Assembly: GCA_963921825.1 (NCBI GenBank)
Contig: OY997594.1
Span: 8,437,001-8,501,000, forward strand
Source: Erodium maritimum
Lineage: Eukaryota; Streptophyta; Magnoliopsida; Geraniales; Geraniaceae
Reading direction: 5' to 3'
DNA: 64,000 nucleotides
Shown one piece after another: positions 25,380-37,265 of the stretch. The translations under genes and the position numbers were made by a program. Within the stretch, counting starts at the first letter, position 1. Every line of letters begins with the position of its first letter. The notes below the pieces were generated by a model that was not told the DNA's origin, did not search any database, and saw nothing but the letters and a program-made list of their open reading frames with translations.

Positions 25380-25700
25380 TAGGGAGGAAGATATATGTTG
25401 ACAACTCAGGAGAGTACACAATCCGTTAAGACGTTATTTGGAAATGGGTCGACTTCATATTAGTTTTTCGTTTAGATCCGTTGTATCGGTTTCTTCGGAC
25501 GCTACCGTAATATTGTTTTACGAACATTTCAGTGGAACACTTCAATTGGTTGAACATTTATATTCAGTTAGTTTCTCTTTCATGTTGGGTCCCAAGTTGT
25601 TCTGACTTTTATTTCGTTTTGTTTTAACTTAAATTTTGTTTGTGTCTATTTTGAATAGTTATGAATTTTAATATATAATATTGTCTTTCACTCAAAATAT
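25380..25700 (+). repeat. Decayed relative of the CACCCTCGC retroposon family
   Basis: The region resembles 4200-4340 and the complement of 49100-49280: a GGACGCTACCG-type block is followed by GAACATTTCAGTGGAACACTTC and T-rich sequence. It is a partial copy without coding content. Confidence 0.4.
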
Positions 25701-25752
25701 AAGATAAATAAATCCCCGATTCACATTTCTCAAGGTGACCTCTTCTATACTA

Positions 25753-26189
25753 GAGCATATACAACAAACGAATCACGTGTGCAATTCACGAATCGTGAGT
25801 CGTATCATTGTGGAAGCAAAAAACGTACGACTCCTGATTTACTAAACGCGATGCGAATCGCGGCCAACCAACTAAAATGCACCATATGGCTTCTTAAAAA
25901 TCCGATTTTATACAAACGGTGTCTAAAATTTATAGTCATTAGGTTCGTATTGTTCTAAATAATTTATTTAATGTTTTTCAACACACAAAAAAATAAAAAA
26001 AAAATTGATTTACACTTCAAATTGAGTAAACGAACAAGAACCAACATCCCTACAGATCATGAGTCTTATACACAAGTCTCACTATGGAACACAGCTCAAA
26101 TTAAAGGACTCGCATTACAATTTAGTACAAGCACCACATAATACTTCAAATCATGATCCCCATATGTTAGTCCCTCGTCGTACATGCTC
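25753..26189. mobile_element. Harbinger-like MITE (437 bp)
   Basis: The termini GAGCATATACAACAA and, on the complement, GAGCATGTACGACGA form an imperfect inverted repeat. The flanking trinucleotides are CTA and TAA, so the duplication is not clean. The interior has no frame of interest. Confidence 0.5.
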
Positions 26190-26280
26190 TAATACCCTCA
26201 GAGTCCATCAGATCAAAAATAAAATAAAACACAACTGAATCAGTAATTAGTTTTACTAATCTCCTTCTGCATTAATTCTA

Positions 26281-27789
26281 GGCCAAATTCCACCTCAATA
26301 CCCTAACTATCGTATTATTTCACCTCAATAACCTAACTATTTTTCGTGGCACCTCAATACCCTAGAATGACATTTTCCGTCACTTTAATACACGCCGTCA
26401 ACTTTCCATCCATTTTGGATGGAAAATGGTCATGTGCAGTGCACATGACCTTATTTTTTCTCTAAATACCAATTTTACCCTCTTCTATCTTATCCTCACA
26501 ACATCTAATATTTTTAACCTTATCCTTTATCTCTTTTAACATTCTTCATCCTCACAGATACACTCAGACAGATCTCAACACACTTCATCCACTCTAACCC
26601 TATCCATCGCCCTCCACCACTTCCCTCCTCCTCCCCTCAAACCCCACCTCATCTACTCCGTCGGAGCTTCCTCTAACAGCGGCGGCACGCGCGGGTTTCC
26701 TCTTCTAGAAGATGGGAGGGCGTTCCACCACTTCGTGAAATCGTGGGCGTTCCACACTGTCAAAGCCCCCCTTCTCCTTCACCATGAAGCTGTGATGGAC
26801 GGCGTTGATTACGGAGGCTCGCGTTCGTGCCTCCCCATAGCCCCTGTGCCTCCACCAAACCCTCGCCGCCTTGTCCACGGTGAAGACCCAACGACGGCGG
26901 ATCTGACTTCACGAGTGGCAGATTTGGACCGAGAGCTCTCTTGAGCTTTTTCTGGGTCTCGTCCTCTTCGCTTTCGATTTTCACGAGGGGAGGATTTGGA
27001 CCGAGATCGAAATCGAAACACAGTTTTGGGTCTCGTCCTCTCCGTTTTTGATTTTCAAATATGCTCTCAGATCTGGGTTTTTTTCTTCATCTCAATATTT
27101 CGAATTAACAGTGCGATTCGTTCTCAATATATGCTCTCATTTTCCTTTGGTGTTATGATCCTTTGTGTAAGAGTTAAGAGAAAACAATTAGTAGTGGTAT
27201 AACTGGTTTTTGGTGATTGCTGGGTTTTGTGATGATGAAGAAATTGAATGTGAAAGGATGAACATGAAGATGAATAGATTGTGAATTTTAAAAATAAAAT
27301 TTGATTAAAAAATTAAAAATGATATTATTTAAATATAAAACTGAATTACAAATAAAACTGAATTACAAAAAATATAACTGAATTACAAAACAAACTGAAT
27401 TATAAAAAATAAATTTTGATTTTTAAATAAAAAATAAAATTTTGATTTTTAAATAAAAAATAAATAAGTTTTTAAATAGAAACTGAATTAAAAAAAATGA
27501 TTTTTATGTATTTTTTAAAAAAATGAAAATCTAATTTTTATATAAAATCTAATTTTTATAAAATAAATAAATAAAAAATTGAAAACCAACGGCATATTTT
27601 GAAATTTGACTGTTAGTGAAGGGTATTTTGGACTTTTCAAGCATTTTCCATCCAAAATGGATGGAAAGTTGACGACGGGTACTAAAGTGACGGAAAATGT
27701 CATTTTAGGGTATTGAGGTGCCACGAAAAATAGTTAGGGTATTGAGGTGAAATAAAACGATAGTTAGGGTATTAAGGTGGAATTTGCCC
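26281..27789. mobile_element. Mutator-type non-autonomous element with 145-bp inverted ends
   Basis: Long terminal inverted repeats (about 26281-26425 and 27645-27789) start GG(C/G)CAAATTCCACCT and contain repeated CAATACCCTAACTAT units. Perfect 9-bp duplications TTAATTCTA lie at 26272-26280 and 27790-27798, the hallmark of Mutator-like elements. A palindrome with GGTCATGTGCA arms follows the left repeat at 26428-26450. The interior has a GC-rich part (about 26580-27000) with a 69-residue frame that may be captured host DNA, then AT-rich sequence with repeated CTGAATTACAAA-like units. No transposase is present. Confidence 0.85.
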
Positions 27790-27798
27790 TTAATTCTA

Positions 27799-29059
27799 TA
27801 AGTTGCATGGTGACGAAAACAAAGAACTTAATAGCTTGTCGAATCCATGCATTCTATTTGAAATAATTCGATTGTTTTGGAGGATCAAAAGATTTGGATT
27901 CCTTTGACTCGAATTCAAATTTGTAAGTTATATATGACAATGTGAAACACTGCATGCTTAATTTTGCACCAGTTCATTTATTATGCTTGTATTGAGCTAC
28001 GTGCAGAGCTACATTCTACAAATCAACAATTATTAGCCGAGCATGATATGATGACATTCCATCAGTAGAGTTAAACGTTGTTCAAACTGGTAAAGAACAC
28101 AAAACAACCATAATCCAAGTCTCTGCACAAGTCTTACATTTGACGCTCAACAAATTCCAAATAACTTTCCAACCATACCATAGAGAAAGGAACCAAAGCT
28201 TGCACTTCTCTCTGCTATTCAAACTACCTGTTCCAAATTTGAACATGAGGTATGATTCAACATGAAGACCAACTAAAAACAAAATCAACTTCTCAGTGAG
28301 TTCGCATTATCATTCAAGCATATGTCTAGAAAATTGTATGGGAGTACCAATCGCAGTAAGGGAACAAATGTCTAGAAAAATGGTATGGGAGTGTATAAAT
28401 CATAGGACAAAGAAAAGCCCAATATTTTATCAGACTAAAACCCTCTGTTTAATCTGAGTCAGCTCAGAGAAAGACCCACTTTAAGGGACAAAAGTGTCAA
28501 CATACATTTTCTCCATTCATAAGATTTGAACCTGAGGCCTGAAGGGAATCAAACTCTTGCAATTTGACCCAACATGTGTTGGTCGAAAAACCCAATATTA
28601 CTAAAATATCAACGTCACAGCTTCTCATTAGTCATTACTGGTTCAGTCATCAAAAGAACTTCCTTCAGTAAATGGGAATTATCATACTAAAAACAGGGAA
28701 GAAATTTCAATCAACATTCAATTACTGGATATAGTCTATAAGACTCAATTGGACTGAATCAATTGAACTGAATTATCTTAAAGCATCTAGGGCAAACTTA
28801 ATGCACTTCTGTGTACGGAAGTGCACCTACTTCACTATATCAGGAAGTTTCTTCAGTCACTCTCATTTCCATGTTTTTTGTTTACTAATGAGATCTTCCT
28901 CATGGGATTGTGATCCACAGAAAGCTTATCTTCACAGAAACATCACAGAATGGGAGGTTTGTCGTATCGAGTTTTATCTGTACCATCTACCTAAAATATT
29001 TCTAACCTTGCATCGTACATGCTATCAACACTGCCCTATCCCATGAACAGTCAGGTATT
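27799..29059. other. Intergenic, no gene recognised
   Basis: AT-rich sequence downstream of the NDUFB7 gene. The short open frames have no recognisable motif. Confidence 0.5.
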
Positions 29060-29390
29060 GAATGACAAACCTATTCCAATGGATTGTTTTGCAAAACTCC
29101 TTGACCTCCATGGCATATATTTTCTCCTCCATTTCATCTTTATCTAATGTTATCTCCTCAATTAAACAGTATATTTTCTTACTAAACCTTTCCATGTTAA
29201 ATTAGGTCTACACAACCGCTTCTTATTTTCCCTAACTGAACTCTCCTACCTTTCCTCACAGAGTCACTAAACTCCCCACATTCCACATAATCAAACCACC
29301 TCAAACTATTTCCTCTCAAATGTTGTTCAATTAGACTACCCCAACTCTTGCTTGAATAATCCGGTTCTTAATCTTATCATTACAAATATT
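29060..29390 (-). mobile_element. Decayed LINE (RTE-type) reverse-transcriptase C-terminal remnant
   Basis: Read on the minus strand, pieces in different frames recall the conserved end of RTE-type LINE proteins: a DKIKNRIIQARVGV-like stretch, then WFGHV-type and RGR-type remnants, then an EEKIYAMEV-like end. Several stops and shifts interrupt it. The assignment rests on weak similarity by eye. Confidence 0.35.
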
Positions 29391-30146
29391 GCCACAAATT
29401 TACCTAAGCAATTGAAATTATAAAAAAAATAACATGTGTATCTTTATGCACTGGTGAATTCATTAAACAGTACAGAGGAATCAAGGGGGAACAGTAGAAG
29501 GAATTTTAGTGACTTCAATATCCTCCAACGGTGACTCTTCCATGTCACTGCACCTAAAATATGACTTAAATCCAACAACATACTAAGCAATTAATTGAAA
29601 AAAATTCAGTTCTCTATGCCGGCATAAATAAAATAGTCCTTAATCACTTGAACCCAGCATCATTAGAAACCTTCATTTCCATAAACAAAATGTTTGACCC
29701 CAAGTAAACGGTAAAACATAAAACCCCAAATCTCAATCCAGGTTACATATAATCTGATAGACTGAAAGACTGACCCCAGAGTGAAACCCTACCAACAAAA
29801 CATGGACTTGCTTCAAGAGAATAACAGTCTAATTCAATTGATTAGCAGAACACTAACCCAATACATTAACTCTTCCCAATTATATATCTTGATTGAGCAC
29901 AACATCATAAACCAAGAAGTCCAAAATTGTCGCCAACAAAAATAATCATCTCAAACTCAACCTATCAGATCATGAATTGATATGAACCCATCCAATAATA
30001 CACCCTAAGTCCTAACATAATCACCGATAATAAGTCATCAAAAAGGAATCCCGCAACAAAAAACTCTGATTAATAATAATCAAACATGAAATTAACACAG
30101 AAAGGAAATAAATGATTGGATTGAATAGAAGACTAACCGTAACAAA
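29391..30146. other. 3' flank of the NDUFB7 gene
   Basis: AT-rich DNA in which the 3' untranslated region of the minus-strand NDUFB7 gene must lie. An intron in the 3' leader cannot be excluded. No other feature was seen. Confidence 0.5.
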
Positions 30147-30449
30147 CTAAGCATCGGCAGTCTTGGGGATAAGAGGAATGCCCAGCTTCTTTGATTGCTT
30201 CAGCTTGGCCTCTTCCTCGCGGATCTTCTGCATCTGGAGCATCCGCTCCATTACCAGTTCGTACTCGCACTTCTCGTAGGTGTGCCGCTCGTTCTCGCAC
30301 TTCCAGGGAAGATAAAACTCGGATTGTCGGCACTTGTTGAGAGGGATGAGCAGGTGGGCGCATTGGTCTCTGTAGGCCAGAGGAACCCTAGCCTCCACCA
30401 TTTCTTCCTGAGTCGCTATCATCTTCTTCGATGACCCTGGCACTTCCAT
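30147..30449 (-). CDS. NDUFB7: NADH dehydrogenase (ubiquinone) 1 beta subcomplex subunit 7 (B18)
   Basis: A single exon encodes 100 residues from MEVPGSSKKM to KTADA. The CHCH fold is shown by two CX9C motifs: C30-(9)-C40 (CAHLLIPLNKC) and C51-(9)-C61 (CENERHTYEKC). They form the two disulphides of proteins oxidised in the mitochondrial intermembrane space. B18 is a small accessory subunit on the intermembrane-space side of the membrane arm of respiratory complex I. The remainder is a charged helix (about 63-90, VMERMLQMQKIREEEAKLKQ). Length and motif spacing fit plant B18 well. The complete frame and intact cysteines suggest a working gene. Confidence 0.93.
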   Translation of the reverse strand: MEVPGSSKKMIATQEEMVEARVPLAYRDQCAHLLIPLNKCRQSEFYLPWKCENERHTYEKCEYELVMERMLQMQKIREEEAKLKQSKKLGIPLIPKTADA

Positions 30450-30664
30450 GGCTCTCTTTGCACCCTTTCTCTCACGATCTGTACCCTCGTTTCCCTCTTT
30501 TGAGAAATGTGGATTTGGGATTCCCTTGTTTTTCTATACACAAGGCCTCGAGCTGGGAATGGTATCTGGTAGGGGTCGGGGCGGTTTCGCCTGCCCGAGC
30601 CCGCCCGCTCCGCGTCCCGAATTTGAGAAATTAATTTATCCCAATTTTAAGGTGACGTCGATTA
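30450..30664. other. Upstream flank of NDUFB7
   Basis: Presumed 5' leader and promoter of the minus-strand NDUFB7 gene; no TATA box is evident. A GC-rich patch lies at about 30560-30620. Confidence 0.5.
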
Positions 30665-31900
30665 ACTCTAAAATTCTTTCTTCTTTTTTATTTTTGAGCG
30701 AAATGTGTAGAATTTTATTAATCAGATTGTGTACAGACAAATAAGTACATTAGAGACTCTCTGACCACGAAAAACAGGGCAAGAACATTTAAGAATGTCC
30801 GCTATTCTTTTCATAATAATTACGTCCACGACGATGTTGAGTTGGCGCCTCATGATCAAGGATAGAATATGGGTGGGGGGAACGAGATACCGGAGATCCA
30901 AAGGGACCTCGACGGTAATGGTGATGGTAGGAGGCAAAGCATCGTCTGGGGACCCCTCCCAAGGCCAGTCCCCGATGCTCTGTCGATGCATCATCCCTCC
31001 CGGCGGGGCCTCTTCCCTGCTTGTGGTAAACTATCCCATGCCGCGCCAGGCGTACCTCTCCCCAGAACTTCAGCAGCCTCTCTCGGTTGATACCCGTGCG
31101 CTGGAACCTCAACATGGCGCGCCCCAGTCTGAGCGCGTCAACTACCTTCGAACCCTCCAGTCCGAAATGACGAGCGGTAGCAATCGAATCAGGAGAGAGC
31201 TGACCCATTCATAGCCCCCCGACCATCCCTTGTGCACACGGCCCCGGGAGATAGGTGGAGGACCACCAGAGCAGCCTAGCTCGGTCAACAAGCTAGTATC
31301 CCAGTTGGGAATCCGGGGACCCAGATTAGGTAATGGATCCACTATTATACCGGTTTCCCCATAACGAGATGACCTAACATTAGGTAACGGGTCTACTGAC
31401 AACGACCACACTTCCACGCCCCTGATATCCGCCGCGGTCGGTGCATGCTCCATCCATAGCCACCGGGTGAGGGCGAGGACGATGTCCACCCACTGATGCA
31501 TACCGCAACAGCCCCCGTCTGCACGCAGGCGGGCTCCGAACCCTAGAAGGCACCCCTCGGGGATGTGGATCAACCCTAATAGAACACATAGGCTCCCCAT
31601 ATGATCCCCCAAGTCGTCGAGACCCTCCCTCACTTTAACCTCACATGAAGGGAAATGTACTGTCATGCGTAGGGAAGAGGAGGAGGAGCCACCCTCGAAT
31701 GTCCAAGGGATGGAGAAAGACCATGCGTCATTGGATCATCCATCCACAGTATCTGAGTGGTCGTCGCCACCGTGCCCAACGGGTGAGACTGCCCCGCCGG
31801 TCCATGCTAGGACGTTGCCGCCCATCTGGTCTCCCAGTCTGCTCCTCGTTAGTGTGTGTTGACTGTCTTGGTGGCAGAGAGATTTATAGCGTCGTCACAC
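30665..31900 (-). mobile_element. LINE-like retroposon, minus strand, with A-rich 3' end
   Basis: GC-rich sequence on the minus strand has long frames (31666-31142 and 31208-30789, the latter with a RLGRAMLRFQRTGINRERLL stretch). It runs into a short AT-rich tail near 30665-30725 with TAATAAAATTCTACACATTT followed by A-rich sequence. The end polarity matches other LINE-type ends in the window. The protein is not one I recognise, and the frames are disrupted. The 5' limit is approximate. Confidence 0.4.
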
Positions 31901-32099
31901 AACTTAACGTTCCACCTCTCTTCATTCACACCCTCTACTAGCTTTTGCTTTTATCATATATCCATTCCTAAGATTACATTAAGGTATTCTTACCAGGCTT
32001 TAGTTTTTTTTTTGTACATTAAGCTGATACTAAGAACTAAAAAGAAGCTCTCAATTGAGGTTGAGAGCTCTCAATTATAGCTGCACCAAGACGTTTCAA

Positions 32100-32922
32100 G
32101 CTTTCGTTCATGATGTCGTCATTGTTCAAGATATTCATCACTAAGAAATCGCTCGTGAGTCTCTTCCTTACAACCTCGTTGTTGTTTACCTCTGTGCGTC
32201 CATACCTCGACGATGTTGTTTTGGAAGAATGGTTTTTACTCTATGGCGATCCGCGACTCCCTCCTGCAGTGGTGATCGTCTTCTCCGTGTTAGCCTCCTA
32301 CACCAAGAGACAACACATGGTCGTAGTATGAGGGGTTTACGTTGGCCCAAACAATCAGACGAATCAGACGAAGTCTGCTATGCAGGCTCGCCAGGTCCAA
32401 TAAAGAAACTGCGATGAAGCAGGACTTTAGAGAGGAGAAGCGTCCTGCCCCGTCACGATCGGCTGTAATTGATTGATCTCCTCCTCTAGTTCCCGCTCAC
32501 TCCTCGAACCAGGCAAGTCATTCCGCATGTTAGAGATCCTACTTGGAGGATCCACGACTATTTAGGCTATATTGGTCGGCCTCAAATCGAGCCGGTTTTG
32601 GTGTTACTGCTTTGTAGTTTTGTTTTTTTTTCGTTTTTTTTACTGTTTGTTGCAATAATGAATGGTCACATACATGCGTTCCCTCCCCCGTACCAGGCAC
32701 GTCACTTGTGAGTTAGAGATTCTCTTATGAGGATCCACGAGTTTTCAAGCTATACTGGTCGGCCTCAGGTTGAACTGGTTTTGGTTCTAATAGTACTTTC
32801 AATTTCAGTACATTGCCAAAAACTTTCGGGTTCTTTTAAAGGATTAGTTGTAGTATTTCTCAAGAAGGACTACTCCTCCTCGATTCCTCTTTATATTATT
32901 TGTCTGTTTCGTTCAAAAAAAA
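32100..32922 (+). mobile_element. LINE-like retroposon 3' part with A tail
   Basis: The segment ends in TGTTTCGTTCAAAAAAAAAA near 32906-32922. It contains a diverged tandem duplication of about 190 bp: the block with GATCCACGA...CTATA(T/C)TGGTCGGCCTCA occurs at about 32490-32620 and 32690-32800. No domain could be read. Confidence 0.4.
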
Positions 32923-33369
32923 AATTGGGTGACTAAATTAGTATGTCACAGTAACATGTATGAATGTGAAACATGGTTAATTAGTACATGATTAAATTAG
33001 ACCGTGAATCAAAAAACACTTAATTTGGAATTAGTTTTATCAGTGATACACTGGCCTTATTACATGTCTTGAGCTAATAAGAGTTTTCCATAAGTTAAAT
33101 ATCCAAATAGTTTGAAAGATGGTCAGGAAAAGATGATGGTTTAGGGGAAACAATAAAACATTGTAAGGACACAAATCGAATGAGTAGGCAGCATCAAAAT
33201 TGCGAGTTAGATCGGAAGTGGTTGCACATATATCCAAATCCAAGGAATGTAAAGTGTGTGAACAAGAACCCATCTCCCATCTCCATCGGAGACTTGCACA
33301 TTTTAACTCCAACATCATACTCAATACATATAAATACCACTCACTATCTATTCTACGATCAACTAACAC
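32923..33369 (+). promoter_or_regulatory. Upstream region of the SDR gene with TATA box
   Basis: TATAAATA lies at 33329-33336, 34 bp before the start codon at 33370. The transcript would then have a very short leader of perhaps ten bases unless another start site is used. The rest is AT-rich without recognised elements. Confidence 0.55.
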
Positions 33370-34185
33370 ATGAAAATGGAAGGGAACAGGTTGGAAGGGA
33401 AAGTCGTGGTAATAACAGGAGCAGCGAGGGGCATAGGAGGAGCTACAGCGACGCTTTTCGCTCACAACGGAGCTCACGTCGTCATAGCCGACATCCTCGA
33501 CGACCTCGGCACCGAGCTCGCCCAAACCATCGGCGGACGCTACATACACTGCGACGTCACGAACGAAGCCGACGTGGAAGCCTCCGTCAACCTCGCCGTG
33601 TCCTGGAAAGGCCGCCTGGACGTCATGTTCAACAACGCCGGCATCGGCGGCCCCGGCGGGAGCATCGCGAACCTCTCCATGGACGACGTCAAGAACCTCC
33701 TCGCCGTCAACGTGCTCGGCATGGTGCACGGCATCAAGCACGCGGCGCGTGTCATGATCAAGAACCAGACGCGCGGCAGCATCATATGCACGTCGAGCTC
33801 GGCGGCGCTGATGGGAGGGCTGGCGTCGCACCCGTACACGACGTCGAAGGAGGCGATCATAGGGCTGACGAGGAGCACCGCGTGCGAGCTGGGGATGCAC
33901 GGGATACGCGTCAACTGCATATCGCCGCACGGCGTGCCGTCGGAGATGCTGGTGAGTGCTTATCGGATGTTTATGGGGAAGGGGTTCAAGGTGGAGGAGG
34001 TCACCAAGGCGGTGTCGGAGAGAGGGAGCTTAATCAAGGGAAGGGCTGCGTGCCTGGAGGATGTTGCACGCGCCGCCTTGTTCTTGGCGAGTGAGCAGGA
34101 TTCGGGATTCATTACCGGACACAATCTTGTTATGGATGGGGGTTATACCTCTGGTTGCAATTATATGAGTTTTATTTACCAGTAA
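33370..34185 (+). CDS. Short-chain dehydrogenase/reductase, SDR110C type (secoisolariciresinol/xanthoxin dehydrogenase-like)
   Basis: A single exon gives 271 residues, the normal length for a classical SDR. The Rossmann motif TGAARGIG is at 16-23 and an Asp at 41 (VVIAD) closes strand two, which points to NAD(H) rather than NADP(H). NNAG is at 88-91, N114 in LLAVNV fits the catalytic Asn, Ser 142-144 lie in ICTSSSAALMGG, and Y156/K160 form the YTTSK active-site pair, so the tetrad is complete. The C-terminal FITGHNLVMDGGYT is typical of plant SDR110C enzymes, which oxidise secoisolariciresinol, xanthoxin, momilactone precursors or similar alcohols. The substrate here cannot be read from sequence. 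The frame is much richer in GC than its surroundings and has no intron. A second in-frame ATG lies at 33376. Confidence 0.9.
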   Translation: MKMEGNRLEGKVVVITGAARGIGGATATLFAHNGAHVVIADILDDLGTELAQTIGGRYIHCDVTNEADVEASVNLAVSWKGRLDVMFNNAGIGGPGGSIANLSMDDVKNLLAVNVLGMVHGIKHAARVMIKNQTRGSIICTSSSAALMGGLASHPYTTSKEAIIGLTRSTACELGMHGIRVNCISPHGVPSEMLVSAYRMFMGKGFKVEEVTKAVSERGSLIKGRAACLEDVARAALFLASEQDSGFITGHNLVMDGGYTSGCNYMSFIYQ

Positions 34186-34529
34186 TTACTGAGTGAGAGA
34201 GTTAATTAATGTGAGGGAGGAGAAATAAAATGGCTATACATGTATGGTTTTAAATATTATGATGTAATTTAACAGTGATGTGACTTGAATTTTATTTTAT
34301 AAATTAATTATATGTTGTTATATATTATTATAACAGAAAAAATGATGACTTTCAAATCACTCATATTATGAGAATAGAGACGATTCATATTTAATTTCGT
34401 TAGATATCCTTAAAAAACACGACTGAGTTAACAAATCATGAAAATGAAACTACAATCTTGTCTACTCCTGAATTAAAGTTTGAAAATCTAAAACGATGCT
34501 CTTTTCTCTCTCGTAAAAGAGGTTTCAAG
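34186..34529. other. 3' flank of the SDR gene
   Basis: AT-rich; it contains the 3' untranslated region of the SDR gene. No other feature was seen. Confidence 0.5.
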
Positions 34530-35900
34530 CAAAAAAAAAACGGAGGCGATTTCTCATGCAAGTTTTGACAGTTATCGTACGTCGAATAATAAGGGATTTG
34601 ATGCAAAGCCGGTTGGGGTTTCTCCTCCGGCATCTCCAATTCTATTGTCTCGGAAATCAAGTCGATCTTTTTCTTTTCTGTCGTCAGTCTTCGATAGGGT
34701 ATCGGTACAAGAGAGGAATGATCTGGTGTTCACCGCCATTAGGGCGGCGAAACAAGATATCTTGACGCCTGCTAGAGGGGAAGGGGGCATAAGGAATCAG
34801 GCAACTTTGGTGGACGACCCGAGGAGTTTAGTCCGTCGAACTTCGGCTATGGGTCCTAAGCCTCAGCAACAGAGGGTTGAACAACATCCGGTGATGAAAA
34901 TACTAGTGATGATTGATAGTTCGGGCCCAACCTCGCCGAACCGTCTCCAGGGGCTTGATGTCTCAGGTACATTTCAATGGGGACGACTATCGCTGGAGGA
35001 GGTGAGTTCGGAGAAGAACAACACGAAGGTACTGATGGTGTATGAAGGTATTCTTTCGGAGTGGCCTCTAAGCCGGTGCCGGAAACTTCGGATGCCTTGG
35101 ATAGAACTCGAGATGAACTCAGTAGAGGAAAGTCTTGGCGGCAGCGTGTTGGTGAAGGAACGTCTAGGGCTCCGTAAAAAAGGCCTCCGGGTTTGGGCCC
35201 TTAGAAACCCTCAATGAACTGAGACCCACGAGCAGCAGGCTGTACAGACCCAAAAGATTTTCTCCCGACCCGAAGTAGGTCGAGGATTCCCAGTCCACTC
35301 TGAAACGGGTGGGTGGGTTGACCCGGGACGGGCAAGGTATGGATGACACCCAAGAAGGAAACCGGGTAGGGTGGGACCCATCTGATTTTTTGAATACGGG
35401 GCGAGAAACAAAGGACAAGGGTCAACCGGGTTTGGGAGATCTGGGATCGAGGTTAGGAAGTCTGCAAATCAAGGAGATGATTGTACCCCTCTCTGAAGCT
35501 TGTGGACGAGGAACTAATTTTTCTTATGCACTTGCAACTAAGGCACTTACAACACGACCGTTCTTCTAGAAGACATTAGTGGCCTAACTGGAGGACTTGT
35601 GGGAGCTGAGAGATGTGGAGGTTATGCCACTAGGGGAAGGGGTGGTCGCGTTCTTCTTCATAACGGCCAAAGAACGGACAAGAGTACTAGTAGGAAAACC
35701 ATGGGCGGTCAAAATTTCACTAGCACTATTCGCGGATTTTACGACCCTATATGAGGCCCAGAGATATGATCTTCACGCATTTCTCGATCTGGGCTAGGAT
35801 TTCAAACATGTCGGTGGGTGCATGGAACAGAGGGGTGGGTTTCAAGCTGGGGTGCATTGGGAGTCTTCCTGGTAGTAGATGATGATGTCGATGGCTTGGG
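34530..35900 (+). mobile_element. LINE ORF1 remnant (DUF4283 type)
   Basis: Frames at 34645-35217 and 35597-35797 encode parts of a plant LINE ORF1. The second holds the DUF4283 pattern (VVAFFFITAKERTRVLVGKPWAV, then a leucine-rich strand), as also seen on the minus strand near 50420. Stops interrupt the frame between and after these parts, and no reverse transcriptase follows. It ends near 35900, where AT-rich DNA begins. It is a pseudogene of a non-LTR element. Confidence 0.6.
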
Positions 35901-36063
35901 TTGAGGAAATTTTATGCGCATTTTAATTCGATTAGACATTTGGATCCACTTCATAATCATTTATGATTCAGGCTCAATAAATAATATGTGCGTACATTAT
36001 TACATATGTCATATTCCAAATCATTGTTTTGTTTTAAGTATATGAATTAACATATAATACATA

Positions 36064-36838
36064 GGGAAATTCTCATTTTGATACTCTCGCAAATTTTTAT
36101 TTGCAGTTTAATACCCTAGCTTGTTTTTTTTGCATTTTAATACACTGAAAAACTATTATTTTCAATTTCATACCCAACCGTTAACTTTCCATTCAAAATA
36201 CCCCTTGAGACCAATCAAATTTTCAAAACTTACCACAAAAATAATATTTTTTATATATTTCAAAAAATATTTTTAAAATCAGTTTTTATATATTTAAAAA
36301 ATCATTTTTTATATATTTCAAAATCATATTTTTATATAATTCAAAAAATTGGTTTTTATATATTTTAAAATTAATATTTTAATATAATTCAAAAAATATA
36401 ATTAATACATTTGAAAAAAAATCAAATTTTTTTATAATTAATATTTTATATACTTCACATACTTATGAATAATAATTTTTTAGAATTAATTCTTATACAT
36501 AATTATTTTACACATTTATAGATGAAGAAAAAATCAATAATTTTTTAAATTATTATTATTTTCTTTTATTTTTTATTTAATTTATTTTGGAAATTTCATA
36601 AAAATACCTTAATCTTTTTCAGAGGTCGAAGGTTGAAGGGTGTTTTTGGTATTTTTCTAAAAAAAACAAGGTCATGTGCAAAACACATGACCATTTTCCA
36701 TCCATTTTGGATGGAAAGTTAACGGTTGGGTATGAAACTGAAAATAATAGTTTGTCAGGATATTAAAATGCAAAAAAACAAGTTAGGGTATTCAACTGCA
36801 AATATAAGTTTGCCAGCGTATTAAAATGAAAATTTCCC
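36064..36838. mobile_element. Mutator-type MITE with palindrome (775 bp)
   Basis: Inverted ends start GGGAAATT(C/T)TCATTTT and include repeated TTTAATACCCTA-like units. The flanks TAATACATA (36055-36063) and TAATAAATA (36839-36847) match at 8 of 9 bases. A 23-bp palindrome with GGTCATGTG arms lies at 36670-36692, here beside the right end, so the element is inverted relative to those at 26281 and 58469. The interior is AT-rich. Confidence 0.75.
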
Positions 36839-36943
36839 TAATAAATATAAGAAGAAGTAGTTAAACATATCATCCAAGTTCAAATGGTCATTTAATTATG
36901 AAAGTCAACTTGATATATTTCGCTCGTTTACATATTTTTTTTT

Positions 36944-37265
36944 TGGTTATTTTCATCTCATTATTCTGACTATATGTTTTTTATTCATCTCACTACTCTA
37001 ATTATTTTTTGTGGCACCTCACTACCCTAGAATACATCTTTTTTCACTTCCATATCCGCTGTCAATTTGCCATCCATTTTAGGATGAAAACACTTAAAAA
37101 GTCCATAATACCCCTCATTAACAATCAAATTTTCAAAACAATCAAATTTTCAAAAGCATGCAATTGGTTTTAAAAAAAATCAGTTTTTATTGTCACAAAA
37201 ATGCTATCTAGGGTAATGAGATGCCATAAAAAATATATTATAGGATAGTGAGATAAAAATATCCC
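36944..37265. mobile_element. Small relative of the Mutator-type MITE family
   Basis: Imperfect inverted ends (GGTTATTTTCATCTCA on the left, GGATATTTTTATCTCA on the complement of the right) carry CACTACCCTAGA-type repeats and the CCATCCATTTT block of the larger elements. There is no palindrome. No convincing 9-bp duplication is left. Confidence 0.5.

Noticed and set aside
33040-33930. 296-codon minus-strand frame opposite the SDR gene
   Set aside because: It is an antisense shadow of the GC-rich SDR coding region, rich in Arg, His and Asp as expected for such frames.
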